Shown piece by piece: positions 34,610 through 43,041 of a stretch of DNA of 64,000 bases (positions are counted from its first letter, which is position 1; each line of letters begins with the position of its first letter). A program made the translations under genes and the position numbers. The notes under the pieces are model-generated. The model was given only the letters and a program-made list of their open reading frames with translations. It did not search any database and was not told the DNA's origin. The DNA lies in contig CAYVHL010000003.1 in assembly GCA_964451255.1 (NCBI GenBank), positions 140,893-204,892 of the forward strand, written 5' to 3'. The DNA is from JAHBTB01 sp964451255. GTDB taxonomy: Bacteria; Armatimonadota; Fimbriimonadia; Fimbriimonadales; Fimbriimonadaceae.

Positions 34610-35068
34610 TCAGACCGCTGCTTCGAGCAGCCTCTTGCTCTGAGGGTCGAGGGCGTCGACGTCCGGCACCTCGAAGCGGTTGCCGTCCACATCGATGATG
34701 AGCAGGTGGCGCGGCCCCAGCCACTGGGCGTTCTCCTGCATGCTCTGTGTGACGAACTCGCGGTGGCCCCGGTCGCTCTCCACCGACCAATATGTGGCCC
34801 CGAACTCCGTCTTCGCCTCCTTCACGCTCAGGACGCGGGCGTTGAGGTACCGCTTGCCAAGCTCTTCCTTCAGGAGCGCCCATTGCGCGGGCGTCAGCTC
34901 CTTAGTCGGGTCGCTGAACATCATGATCTCCTTGCCCTTGCCGTCGACCAGGCTGAGATAGCGGTCCGGGTACGTGAGGGGCGACGCCCAGGCGGGCTTC
35001 ACGGTCACGTAGCTGCGGTCGTCCACGGTCAGGCGAAGCCGACCCTCGGGAAAGTAGAAGATCTCCAT
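34610..35068 (-). CDS. DUF1854 family protein
   Basis: 152 aa, full DUF1854 length: FYFPEGRLRLTVDDRSYVTVKPAWASPLTYPDRYLSL is not shown in full, but key parts are VKPAWASPLTYPDRYLSLVD, GKEIMMFSDPTKEL, and LLIIDVDGNRFEVPDVDALD. Family members are known beside an ABC transporter in cyanophycin-related loci, the same pairing as here. It follows the GNAT gene directly (stop/start 1 nt apart). Function unknown; probably a cytosolic partner of the transporter. No cyanophycin synthetase or cyanophycinase is visible in the window. Confidence 0.85.
   Translation of the reverse strand: MEIFYFPEGRLRLTVDDRSYVTVKPAWASPLTYPDRYLSLVDGKGKEIMMFSDPTKELTPAQWALLKEELGKRYLNARVLSVKEAKTEFGATYWSVESDRGHREFVTQSMQENAQWLGPRHLLIIDVDGNRFEVPDVDALDPQSKRLLEAAV
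34645..34676. repeat. 32-bp direct repeat, copy 2
   Basis: Second copy of the 32-bp repeat, within the intact DUF1854 gene. Confidence 0.85.
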
Positions 35069-35656
35069 CTAGCGGTATGTCCCCCGGTGCTCCGGGTTGG
35101 TCTGGTCATAAAGGTCGTGGTCGCGCCACCCCGACCCCAACTTCAACGACTTGTGCATCAGGCCGACGCGCTCGAACCCGGTCTTTTGCAACACGCGTAC
35201 GCTGGCTAGGTTCTCGGGCAGGACGCAGGCTTCGAGGCGCATGAGGTCGGCTTCGGCGAAGGCCCAACCGACGACCGCGCCGACGCCTTCGGTGGCGATC
35301 CCCCGCCCCACCATCTCCACGTCCACCGAGTAGCCGAGCAGGGCCGACTGCATATGCGACCGGGTCACATTGTAGAGGTTGACGAGACCAACCAGTTGGT
35401 CAGGTCGTTCCCGTAGGAAGGCGGCGAACCGGTACTCTTGGTCTTCCTGCGCCCGGCGAGAGAGCGGTTCTAGGGCGCGTTTCCAGTACCCGATCGTGAA
35501 ATAATCTTCGTCCCGTGCGGGCTCTGTCCATCCATGGGATTCCTGGTTCCGGACGCGGTAGGCGGCGAAGCGGGCAGCGTCGGCGACGACGGGCGTGCGG
35601 AGGATCAACCTTGCGGTTGACAGACTGACGCCTGAGGACCGTTGAGTGTCGGTCAT
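35069..35656 (-). CDS. GNAT N-acetyltransferase, RimJ-like
   Basis: 195 aa. GNAT motifs: LSTARLILRTPVVADAARF at the N terminus, the acetyl-CoA segment MVGRGIATEGVGAVVGWAF (about 113-131), LRLEACVLPENLASVRVLQKTGFERVG. This is the RimJ/RimL type that acetylates protein N termini or small amines. The start overlaps the ABC transporter stop as ATGA, so it is in the transporter-DUF1854 operon and may modify the transported compound; inference. Confidence 0.85.
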   Translation of the reverse strand: MTDTQRSSGVSLSTARLILRTPVVADAARFAAYRVRNQESHGWTEPARDEDYFTIGYWKRALEPLSRRAQEDQEYRFAAFLRERPDQLVGLVNLYNVTRSHMQSALLGYSVDVEMVGRGIATEGVGAVVGWAFAEADLMRLEACVLPENLASVRVLQKTGFERVGLMHKSLKLGSGWRDHDLYDQTNPEHRGTYR

Positions 35657-37833
35657 CCCACCGCCCCCACGCCGATGATCTCGTTGATCTCGGTCTGGGT
35701 CTTCACCAATCGGTAGAAGACGCCCTTCTTCTCCATCAGCTCCTCATGGGTGCCTATCTCGGCGATCTTGCCCTTTTCCAGGACGACCAGGCGGTCCGCG
35801 TTGCGCAAGGTCGAGAGACGGTGGGCAATGGCGAAGGTCGTCCTCCCCTTGATGAGGTGGGCGATCGCCGCCTGGATTTGCTTCTCCGTCTCCACGTCCA
35901 CGCTCGAGGTTGCTTCGTCGAGGATCAGTATCTTGGGGTCGTGCAGGATGGCGCGTGCGATGCTGATCCGTTGCTTCTCTCCGCCGCTAAGCTTGGATCC
36001 CCGCTCGCCGACCAGGGTGTCGTACCCGTCGGGTTTGGACAGGATGAAGTCGTGCGCGTAGGCTGCCTTGGCCGCCTCGATAGCCTGGTCGAACGATGCT
36101 TCCGGGTTGCCGTAGGTGATGTTCTCCAGGATAGTCCCGTGGAACAGGAAGGGTTCTTGCAGGACGATGCCGATCTGCGACCGGTAGTCCCGCAGGTCAA
36201 GCTCGCGATAGTCGGTGCCGTCGATCCGGATCACGCCCGCGTCCGGTTCATAGAACCGGCTGATCAGGTTGATCGTGGTCGACTTGCCCGCGCCGGAGTG
36301 GCCGACCAGGCCGATCATCTCTCCGGGCGCGGCGGTGAAGCTCACCCCGTTGATGACCGGGTTGGACTTGTCGTAGCCGAAGCGTACGCCGTCGAACTCC
36401 ACCTCTCCGACCACACGCGACTTGACGCCGTCCACCAGGGACGGCTCGGGCACCATGTCGATGATCTCGAAGATGCGCTCGCCACCGGCCATGGCACGGC
36501 TGAACCAGTTGTTCAGCATCGCGAACCACTGCAGGGGCCCGTACGCCATCGCCAGGTAGGAGAGGACGACCCAGAACTGGCCGAGGGACAGCTCTCCGGT
36601 GAAGAGCATCCACCCGCCGTACGCCCAATGGATGACGGTGCCGATGCTGACGCAGAAGGTCATCGCGCCGAACATCGTGTTCCAGGTCATGTCCGCGTTG
36701 GCGGCAGCGTCCCTCAGCTCGTTGGACCGGTTCACGAACCGCGCGTACTCGTGGTCTTCCTTGGCGAAGGCCTTGACGACCCGGATGCCGGTCAGCGACT
36801 CGTTGAGGTGCATGTGCACCCGCGCCGTCTTTTGGCTGACTTTGTGGAAGAGGTTGCTGATCGGCTTCCACAGGCTGCAACTGAGCACGGCGACGACGGG
36901 GATCGGGGTCAGGATGGCGAGGGCGAGCTTCCAGTTGATGAGGAAGATGAGCACCGAGACCGAGACCATCAGGAGGAAGTTCAGGATCATCCAGGGGAGG
37001 CCGTCCACCAAGAAGAACCAGACGCGCTCCGTGTCTTGGGCAACCCGGCTTGCGATCGCGCCGACCTGTTTCTTGTCAAAGTACGACAGCTTCAGAAACT
37101 CGATGGAACGGTACACGGTCGTCCGCAGGTCACTCGAGATGTAGCAGCCGAGCCACGTCGTCATTCGCCCGTTGGCGATCTGAAGCAGGCTGGCGGTCAG
37201 GACGACGCCCGCCCACAAGGCGACGCTCGTGAACAGGAACTGGAGGCTCTTGTCACCCTTGCTGAAGTTGTCGATGACTGCCCCCTGGATCTTGGGCGGC
37301 ACCAACTGGATCATGGTCGAGCACAGGGCGGTAAGGGTGACGAGCACGGCCCGGCCCTTGTACGGCTTGACGAACCGTAGGATACGGAGCATCGTCTTGC
37401 CCCGCTTGACACAGTTCGGGCAGACGCCGTCCTTCTCGGGAAGCAAGCGGCCGCACTTGTCGCACCGCGTCTTCTCTTCCTGCAGGTTGATGTCGAAGGG
37501 CTTGCCTTCGCACAGTTGCTCAATGCCCCGCGCCGCCTCGCTGAACTGGTGGGCCCTGGTCATGGAGTAGGTGACGAGGGGCAGTTCCTCGCCCGACTTG
37601 GTCTGGAGGACGAGGCGTCCGCCGCTGACCAGCGGCTCGTTGCGGGCGGTCCGCGCCTCGGCGACCGGCACTTGGGCAAGGACGACCCCGCCTGGGCCGC
37701 GCACGGTGACGGTCGAGGCCGTGACCTCAAGGGTCCTGACCCCAAATATGGCGTCCTCCGTCAAGTCGGCTTCCAGAGAAACCAAGACTTCTTCGGCGTC
37801 GTTTATGGCTAATTCAGTATCGTTCAGCGGCAT
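35653..37833 (-). CDS. ABC exporter (TM-NBD fusion) with zinc ribbon, cyanophycin-associated type
   Basis: 726 aa. An N-terminal soluble region (about 1-130) ends in a zinc ribbon CDKCGRLLPEKDGVCPNC. It is followed by a six-helix exporter membrane domain (about 150-440) and a nucleotide-binding domain: Walker A GHSGAGKST, Q-loop VLQEPFLF, signature LSGGEKQR, Walker B ILILDEATSS and the switch IAHRLST. A half-transporter probably working as a dimer. The N-terminal extension and neighbouring DUF1854 gene match the group annotated as cyanophycin metabolism-associated ABC transporters. First gene of a three-gene operon. Substrate unknown. Confidence 0.88.
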   Translation of the reverse strand: MPLNDTELAINDAEEVLVSLEADLTEDAIFGVRTLEVTASTVTVRGPGGVVLAQVPVAEARTARNEPLVSGGRLVLQTKSGEELPLVTYSMTRAHQFSEAARGIEQLCEGKPFDINLQEEKTRCDKCGRLLPEKDGVCPNCVKRGKTMLRILRFVKPYKGRAVLVTLTALCSTMIQLVPPKIQGAVIDNFSKGDKSLQFLFTSVALWAGVVLTASLLQIANGRMTTWLGCYISSDLRTTVYRSIEFLKLSYFDKKQVGAIASRVAQDTERVWFFLVDGLPWMILNFLLMVSVSVLIFLINWKLALAILTPIPVVAVLSCSLWKPISNLFHKVSQKTARVHMHLNESLTGIRVVKAFAKEDHEYARFVNRSNELRDAAANADMTWNTMFGAMTFCVSIGTVIHWAYGGWMLFTGELSLGQFWVVLSYLAMAYGPLQWFAMLNNWFSRAMAGGERIFEIIDMVPEPSLVDGVKSRVVGEVEFDGVRFGYDKSNPVINGVSFTAAPGEMIGLVGHSGAGKSTTINLISRFYEPDAGVIRIDGTDYRELDLRDYRSQIGIVLQEPFLFHGTILENITYGNPEASFDQAIEAAKAAYAHDFILSKPDGYDTLVGERGSKLSGGEKQRISIARAILHDPKILILDEATSSVDVETEKQIQAAIAHLIKGRTTFAIAHRLSTLRNADRLVVLEKGKIAEIGTHEELMEKKGVFYRLVKTQTEINEIIGVGAVG

Positions 37834-38005
37834 AGGACAGTGGCGCGGGCCGCCATGCGACGGGCGCTGGTGTCGTTTCGAGAGTCCTTAGTAGGGCACG
37901 CGACTGAGAAGTAGGCGTGCGAGAACGATGAGATGCGAAGTCCTGGGCCGGACAGGACTGGGAGCGAAACCATACCTGTGGACCCTGCCAGGGGCCTACC
38001 GGGTC

Positions 38006-39874
38006 CTAGGACGGATCGGGCGCCTCGACCGGCGGGAGGTTCTTGCCCCACGCCAAATCCAGCAAGAATGCGCGGACGCGCTCGGCGTCGCCGTCGTCGC
38101 ACAGGCGGGCCAGTTCCTCCAGGTGCGGCTTCATGACTGACCAAGGGGTCGTGAACGGATTGCTGACGCGTAAGATCTTCGGGTTGTCGCACGGGGTGAT
38201 CTCTTCCGCGTCGTAACTCAGTTCCTCGTGCATCTTCTCCCCAGGCCGGATGCCGATGTATTTGACCTCAATGTCCCGCCCTGGCTCCAAGCCGTGCTTG
38301 CGGACGAGCTCGTAGGCTATGTCCACGATCTTCACCGGCTCGCCCATGTCGAGGATGAAGACGTCGCCGTTGCTTCCTGACGCCCCGGCTTGGACGACAA
38401 GTTGGGCGGCCTCCGGGATGGTCATGAAGAACCGCGTCATGTCGGGGTGGGTGATCGTGATCGGGCCGCCGCGTTCGATCTGCCGTCGCAGGATCGGGAT
38501 CAGCGACCCCCGGCTGCCGAGGACGTTGCCGAACCGGACGGCGGCGAACCGGGTGTCGGAACGTTGGGACAGGGCTCCGACGACCATTTCCGCGACGCGC
38601 TTGGTTGCCCCCATCACGTTGCCCGGGTTCACGGCCTTGTCGGTGCTGACCATGATGAACCGCTTGACTCCGTGGCGCACGGCCGCCTCGGCCATGTTGA
38701 GGGTGCCGAAGACGTTGTTGCGGACTGCTTCGATCGGCACCGCCTCCATCAAGGGGACGTGTTTGTGGGCGGCGGCGTGGAAGACGACGGTGGGTCGGTA
38801 CTGGCGGAAGACGGTCTCGACCCCTTGCTTGTCGCGCACGTCGCAGACGATGGGGGTCGCATTGAACGCGCCGCAGTGGCGCAACTCCTGTTCGATTTCA
38901 AAGACGCTGTTTTCGCCCTTGCCCATGAGGACGAGTTGCGATGGTGAGAGTGCGGCCACCTGCCGGGCGAGTTCGGAGCCGATTGACCCCCCTGCCCCCG
39001 TGATCAAGACCGCTTCGCCCGACACGTACTTGGCGGCGGAGTCGACGGAGGTTTCGATTGAGCGCCGGTGCAACAGGTCGTCGACTTCGACCTTGCGCAT
39101 GATCGGCAACATCTCGCGGTCGCCAGCCACGAGCATGGAGATGGACGGCATCACCCGGACGCGCGCGCCGGTGGCGGCGCATATCTCCAGTATCCGGCGT
39201 TGCTCTTCTTGGCCCGCGCTTGGGACGGCGACCAGGATGTCGGTCGCCTCCATCTCTCGGACGAACTTGCGGATGGACTTGAGGGGCCCGAACACCGGCA
39301 CGCCGTGCAACTGTCCGCCGATTTTGTCGGGGGAGTCATCGACGTAGCCGATGACCAAGAGCCCGTGTTCCTTCGACGCCTCCAGTTCGCGGAACAGCAT
39401 GTCTCCGGCGCCACCGGCGCCGACGATGAGCGTGCGCCGCCCGCGCTTCTTCGACCGTCCCAGCAGTCCGGCCGCCCGTCGAGCGACACCGGTCATCCGG
39501 ACGGCGGCAAGGAACGAGAAGGTGAGGAACCCGGCCAAGATCGCCATGGCCAGGTACCCGCTCTCGGGTGCCTTGCCGCTGACGGCAAGCACGACCAGGC
39601 AAGCTACGGCCGCCCCGGCGGCGACCACCATCAGCTCCGTCGCATCATGAAGACCGAGTACCCCCACGTTGAGCCGATATGTCCTTCGCCAGAGGGAGAG
39701 GGCCAAAGCCACGGCCGACGCCGCGCCAAGGCACGCCAGGAACTGGAGGAGCCGAGCCTCGTCGTAAACTGCTCCGCCCCGCAACAAAGAAGCCAAGGAC
39801 ACCGCAGCCAAGACCAGGGCGAGATCGCGAAGGACGATCAGCACAAATCTTCGGGCTTGGTTGGCGACGACCAT
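38006..39874 (-). CDS. FlaA1/WbpM-type nucleoside-diphosphate-sugar 4,6-dehydratase
   Basis: 622 aa. Four N-terminal membrane helices (about residues 10-130), a CoA-binding-like Rossmann domain (LIVGAGGAGDMLFRELEAS), and the catalytic SDR domain: VLITGAGGSIGSELARQ, FHAAAHKHVPLMEAVP, and STDKAVNPGNVMGATKR, which holds the TDK and Lys residues used by long-form dehydratases such as PglF. It likely makes a UDP-4-keto-6-deoxy-HexNAc for surface glycans. Downstream of the Wza-like gene, 8 nt apart. Confidence 0.9.
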   Translation of the reverse strand: MVVANQARRFVLIVLRDLALVLAAVSLASLLRGGAVYDEARLLQFLACLGAASAVALALSLWRRTYRLNVGVLGLHDATELMVVAAGAAVACLVVLAVSGKAPESGYLAMAILAGFLTFSFLAAVRMTGVARRAAGLLGRSKKRGRRTLIVGAGGAGDMLFRELEASKEHGLLVIGYVDDSPDKIGGQLHGVPVFGPLKSIRKFVREMEATDILVAVPSAGQEEQRRILEICAATGARVRVMPSISMLVAGDREMLPIMRKVEVDDLLHRRSIETSVDSAAKYVSGEAVLITGAGGSIGSELARQVAALSPSQLVLMGKGENSVFEIEQELRHCGAFNATPIVCDVRDKQGVETVFRQYRPTVVFHAAAHKHVPLMEAVPIEAVRNNVFGTLNMAEAAVRHGVKRFIMVSTDKAVNPGNVMGATKRVAEMVVGALSQRSDTRFAAVRFGNVLGSRGSLIPILRRQIERGGPITITHPDMTRFFMTIPEAAQLVVQAGASGSNGDVFILDMGEPVKIVDIAYELVRKHGLEPGRDIEVKYIGIRPGEKMHEELSYDAEEITPCDNPKILRVSNPFTTPWSVMKPHLEELARLCDDGDAERVRAFLLDLAWGKNLPPVEAPDPS

Positions 39875-39882
39875 GATGACGA

Positions 39883-41256
39883 TCAGCGGCGAACGACCGA
39901 CTGGATGAAGAGCAGGTCAGAGATGACCTGGCTCACCCCGCTAACGGTGATTCCCTTTGGCTGTCCCACCATGATGACGTCGCCTGCTTGCAGGGGCGGG
40001 TTCTGTTTCATGTCTCCGTCCTTGAGGTATGCGTCCAGTTGGTACTCCGTCACCTTGACGGTGCCATCCGGTTGCTTTCTCCCAAGATACACCCGGTGGT
40101 ACGTCCCCTTCTCATCTGTCCCACCTGCCTGCGAGACGGCGTCGGCGAGGCTCAGATTGACCCCGTCGCGCATGAGTTGGAGGCCTGGGTTCTTGACAAA
40201 GCCGAGGACGGTCACCTTGCGCTGGCTCTGTTGCACCCAGATCATGTCGCCGTTTTCAACGACGAAGTCCACCATCTTTCCTTCCTGGTAGATCTTGCCG
40301 GCGTCGACGATGTGCACGCCGCCCTTACGGAACACGAGCACGTCGCTGTAGGTGCCAAGAAGCGATATCCCGCCCGAGGTCTCGATGGCCTGCAGGAGGG
40401 TCGTGCCCGCTTTGGAGCGCCGGTCCGCCGGGGTCTTCACTTCGCCGCCGATCGAGTAGTCGACGTACTCCGGCCCCTGGACGTACAAGGTGTCGCCGAA
40501 CTCAAGTGGCGTGCCCTTCCCCGTGGGCGAAGGATCCACGGCGAACTTGTTTGGGCCGCGTTGGACATAGACTTTGTATTCGTCTGTGAACTTCAGGCCG
40601 TCCAGCACATCTCCCGCCTGGATCAACAGCTGTTGTGCGGTCGTGGTCTCGACCACCCGGTATTCGCCTGGCTTGGTGACCGCACCGGCGACCCAGACCT
40701 TGATATTGGGCCGGTCAAGGACGGTGATGAAGTCGTCCGGCTTCAGCGGGATGTCGGCCGCTGGGTCGGAGCCACCGACAAGGTCATTGAAGGGAATCCT
40801 CAGGATCGGTTTGCCTTCCCGGTAGACGTGGACGACGAAGTCCTCCTTGCGGTCGGGGACGGTCACCAGGGTGATGACTTTGGCGAGCGTCAGGTCCGGC
40901 GTGTACGTGAGCGGGCCGATCGACTGTCCGGTGGACGACGTGATGTAGACGAGCTGGTTCCGCGGCTCGTCCAAGACGATGCTGATCTGGGGGTCACGGA
41001 TGGTCTTGAGAAACGCCTTGCGAAGATCCTCTTTGAACTGGTCGAGGGTCTTCCCCTTAGCTAGCAAGTGGTCAAACCCTATGCCCGTGATGGTGCCGTC
41101 GTTGAGGACTTGATACTGTCGCGAATAATCCGGGTAGCCGAAGACGACGACGGAAATCTTGTCGCCGATCTTGAGCCGGACGGTCGCCTGACCAGACTGC
41201 GCCGGAGAACCGTAGAACGCGACCAAGAGGGCCGCCAAGGTCGCAAACGCCTGCAC
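39883..41256 (-). CDS. Polysaccharide export protein, Wza/SLBB type
   Basis: 457 aa. GTG at 41256 is chosen because TAATCT lies 6 nt upstream; TTG at 41259 is an alternative. Signal-like N terminus, then a polysaccharide export domain (VRLKIGDKISVVVFGYPDYSR, VLNDGTITGI) followed by several SLBB beta-grasp repeats (IKVWVAGAVTKPGEYRVVE, DYSIGGEVKTPADRRSKAG, VTVLGFVKNPGLQLMRDG). It would form the periplasm-to-surface channel for the glycan. Divergent from legF across 49 bp. Confidence 0.88.
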   Translation of the reverse strand: MQAFATLAALLVAFYGSPAQSGQATVRLKIGDKISVVVFGYPDYSRQYQVLNDGTITGIGFDHLLAKGKTLDQFKEDLRKAFLKTIRDPQISIVLDEPRNQLVYITSSTGQSIGPLTYTPDLTLAKVITLVTVPDRKEDFVVHVYREGKPILRIPFNDLVGGSDPAADIPLKPDDFITVLDRPNIKVWVAGAVTKPGEYRVVETTTAQQLLIQAGDVLDGLKFTDEYKVYVQRGPNKFAVDPSPTGKGTPLEFGDTLYVQGPEYVDYSIGGEVKTPADRRSKAGTTLLQAIETSGGISLLGTYSDVLVFRKGGVHIVDAGKIYQEGKMVDFVVENGDMIWVQQSQRKVTVLGFVKNPGLQLMRDGVNLSLADAVSQAGGTDEKGTYHRVYLGRKQPDGTVKVTEYQLDAYLKDGDMKQNPPLQAGDVIMVGQPKGITVSGVSQVISDLLFIQSVVRR

Positions 41257-41262
41257 CAAGTG

Positions 41263-41268
41263 AGATTA
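41263..41268 (-). promoter_or_regulatory. -10-like TAATCT upstream of Wza-like gene
   Basis: TAATCT on the minus strand ends 6 nt before the GTG at 41256. Leaderless candidate. Confidence 0.4.
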
Positions 41269-41305
41269 CCTGTCTACCCGCGAAGCGGTAGGATCAAGTC
41301 GGAGC

Positions 41306-42037
41306 ATGCCCAGACCCCTTAGACCCGTCCTCGGCCTTGTCCCTGCCCGGGGCGGTAGCAAGGGATTGCCGGGAAAGAACCTGCGCCCCCTCGCCGGACG
41401 GCCCCTCGTGGCCCACGCCGTGGCCTGCGGGTTGGCATGCCAAGACCTCACGGCCGTCGTGTGTAGCACGGACGACGAGGAGATCGCAGCAGCAGCCGTC
41501 GCCGCCGGGGCACGGGTGCCGTCATTGCGGGCGCCTGAGCTCAGTCTGGACACCACGCCGATGTGGCCCGTCGTCCGGCACGCCCTGGAGCTCATGTGCC
41601 GCATCGACCAAGTCGAATATGGCTCTGTACTTCTGCTCGACCCGACCAGCCCGGGAAGACTGCCCGAGGACGTCGCCGCTGCCGTCTTGCAGATGGAGTC
41701 GGTCGAAGGGGCCGACGCGGTGGTCGGCGTCTCGGCCCTTGAACCCAATCCGATTTGGTACGCCGTGGTCGAACGCGACGGATGGATGACTGATTTGGTG
41801 CCGGAAGGCAAGAATTACACGCGTCGGCAGGAGGTCCCCCCGTGCTACCGGATAAACGGAATGGTCTACTTGTGGCGGGCGGACTTCGTCCGCTCGTGCG
41901 ACAATTGGCGGGAAGGCAGGACTCTGATGCAGGTGGTACCCAGCGGACGGGCGTTCAACATCGACACGATCGACGACTTCAGATCGGTAGAAGCCGCGCT
42001 GGAGACCGGCTCTTTGGACTTGCCGTGGCTCCGATGA
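41306..42037 (+). CDS. legF: CMP-nonulosonate cytidylyltransferase (LegF/NeuA-like)
   Basis: 243 aa. NeuA motif LGLVPARGGSKGLPGKNLRPL at the N terminus (shown in part), VVCSTDDEEIA, LLLDPTSPGR and FNIDTIDDF near the end. It activates a nine-carbon sugar acid with CTP to give CMP-nonulosonate. Legionaminate is inferred as substrate because genes for that pathway follow. TAGGAT lies 10 nt before the ATG. First gene of the six-gene operon. Confidence 0.85.
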   Translation: MPRPLRPVLGLVPARGGSKGLPGKNLRPLAGRPLVAHAVACGLACQDLTAVVCSTDDEEIAAAAVAAGARVPSLRAPELSLDTTPMWPVVRHALELMCRIDQVEYGSVLLLDPTSPGRLPEDVAAAVLQMESVEGADAVVGVSALEPNPIWYAVVERDGWMTDLVPEGKNYTRRQEVPPCYRINGMVYLWRADFVRSCDNWREGRTLMQVVPSGRAFNIDTIDDFRSVEAALETGSLDLPWLR

Positions 42038-43041
42038 CCGACTGTTACATCATCGCCGAGGCAGGGGTCAACCACAATGGCTCGCTAGAGAGCGCCCTGC
42101 GACTGGTGGACGTCGCCGCCGAATCTGGCGCGGACGCCGTCAAGTTTCAGACTTTCACCGCCGAGCGCTTGGTGACCAAGTCAGCGAGGAAGGCCGCTTA
42201 CCAAGCAGGGACCACGGGAGAAGGCACCCAGTTTCAGATGCTCAAAGACTTGGAGCTTGACGCGGACGATTTTTCCCGGATCGCAGCCCATTGCACCAAG
42301 TGCGGCGTCGAGTTCCTTTCGACTCCCTTCGACGAGGACGACGCCGACCTCCTCGAGTCTCTTGGAGTCCGGGCGTTCAAGACGCCGAGCGGCGAACTCA
42401 CCAACACTGCATATTTGGAGCACGTCGCGCGCAAGGGAAAGCCCATGTACGTCTCGACCGGGATGGCCGACCTCGGCGAAGTGGAGCGAGCGGTCAGGGC
42501 GGTCGATCGAGCGGGTAACGAAGCCCTCACCCTGCTCCACTGTCTCAGTAGCTATCCGGCGCCCTTTGCCGAGATCAACCTGAACGCGATGGCGACGATG
42601 GAACTGGCGTTCGACGTCCCGGTCGGTTTCAGCGACCACACCCAGGGGGTGGAGGCTTGCGTGGCCGCCGCCGCCCTCGGGGCGGCATGCTTAGAAAAGC
42701 ACTTCACCCTAGACAGGACGATGCCCGGCCCTGACCACGCGGCGTCTTTGGAGCCTGGCGAACTTAAGGCTCTCGTCCGCATGGTGCGGAACGTCCAGGC
42801 GGCTCTTGGCGACGGGGTCAAGAGGATGATGCCGAGCGAAGCCGACACAGCAAGGGTCGCGCGACGGAGCGTCACGGTCGCCCGCGACCTGCCTTCCGGT
42901 GCCGCGCTCGTCACGTCCGACCTCGTGTTGCGGCGGCCTGGCGACGGCATCCCCCCCGACAGGCTGTGCGAATGCGTCGGGCGGGTCACCGCCAGAGACC
43001 TGACTGAAGGCGCCACCCTGACCTGGGCCGACCTGAGATGA
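42034..43041 (+). CDS. legI: Nonulosonic acid synthase (LegI/NeuB-like)
   Basis: 335 aa. ATG at 42034 overlaps the legF stop as ATGA. NeuB domain: YIIAEAGVNHNGSLESA, ADAVKFQTF, GVEFLSTPFDEDDADLL, FKTPSGELTN, LLHCLSSYPAP, VGFSDHT and LEKHFTLDR. A C-terminal SAF/antifreeze-like domain (about 275-335: ARRSVTVARDLPSGAAL, VTARDLTEGATL) completes it. It condenses PEP with a 2,4-diacetamido sugar or ManNAc; which one is inferred from the neighbours. Confidence 0.9.
   Translation: MTDCYIIAEAGVNHNGSLESALRLVDVAAESGADAVKFQTFTAERLVTKSARKAAYQAGTTGEGTQFQMLKDLELDADDFSRIAAHCTKCGVEFLSTPFDEDDADLLESLGVRAFKTPSGELTNTAYLEHVARKGKPMYVSTGMADLGEVERAVRAVDRAGNEALTLLHCLSSYPAPFAEINLNAMATMELAFDVPVGFSDHTQGVEACVAAAALGAACLEKHFTLDRTMPGPDHAASLEPGELKALVRMVRNVQAALGDGVKRMMPSEADTARVARRSVTVARDLPSGAALVTSDLVLRRPGDGIPPDRLCECVGRVTARDLTEGATLTWADLR

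Noticed and set aside
35746..37380. A 544-codon open frame opposite the ABC transporter
   Set aside because: Antisense shadow of a high-GC gene: the translated product is Arg/Asp/His/Val-rich with no motif, while the minus strand has all ABC motifs.
39068..40291. A 407-codon plus-strand frame spanning two genes
   Set aside because: It runs across the dehydratase and export genes in antisense with low-complexity His/Asp/Arg composition.
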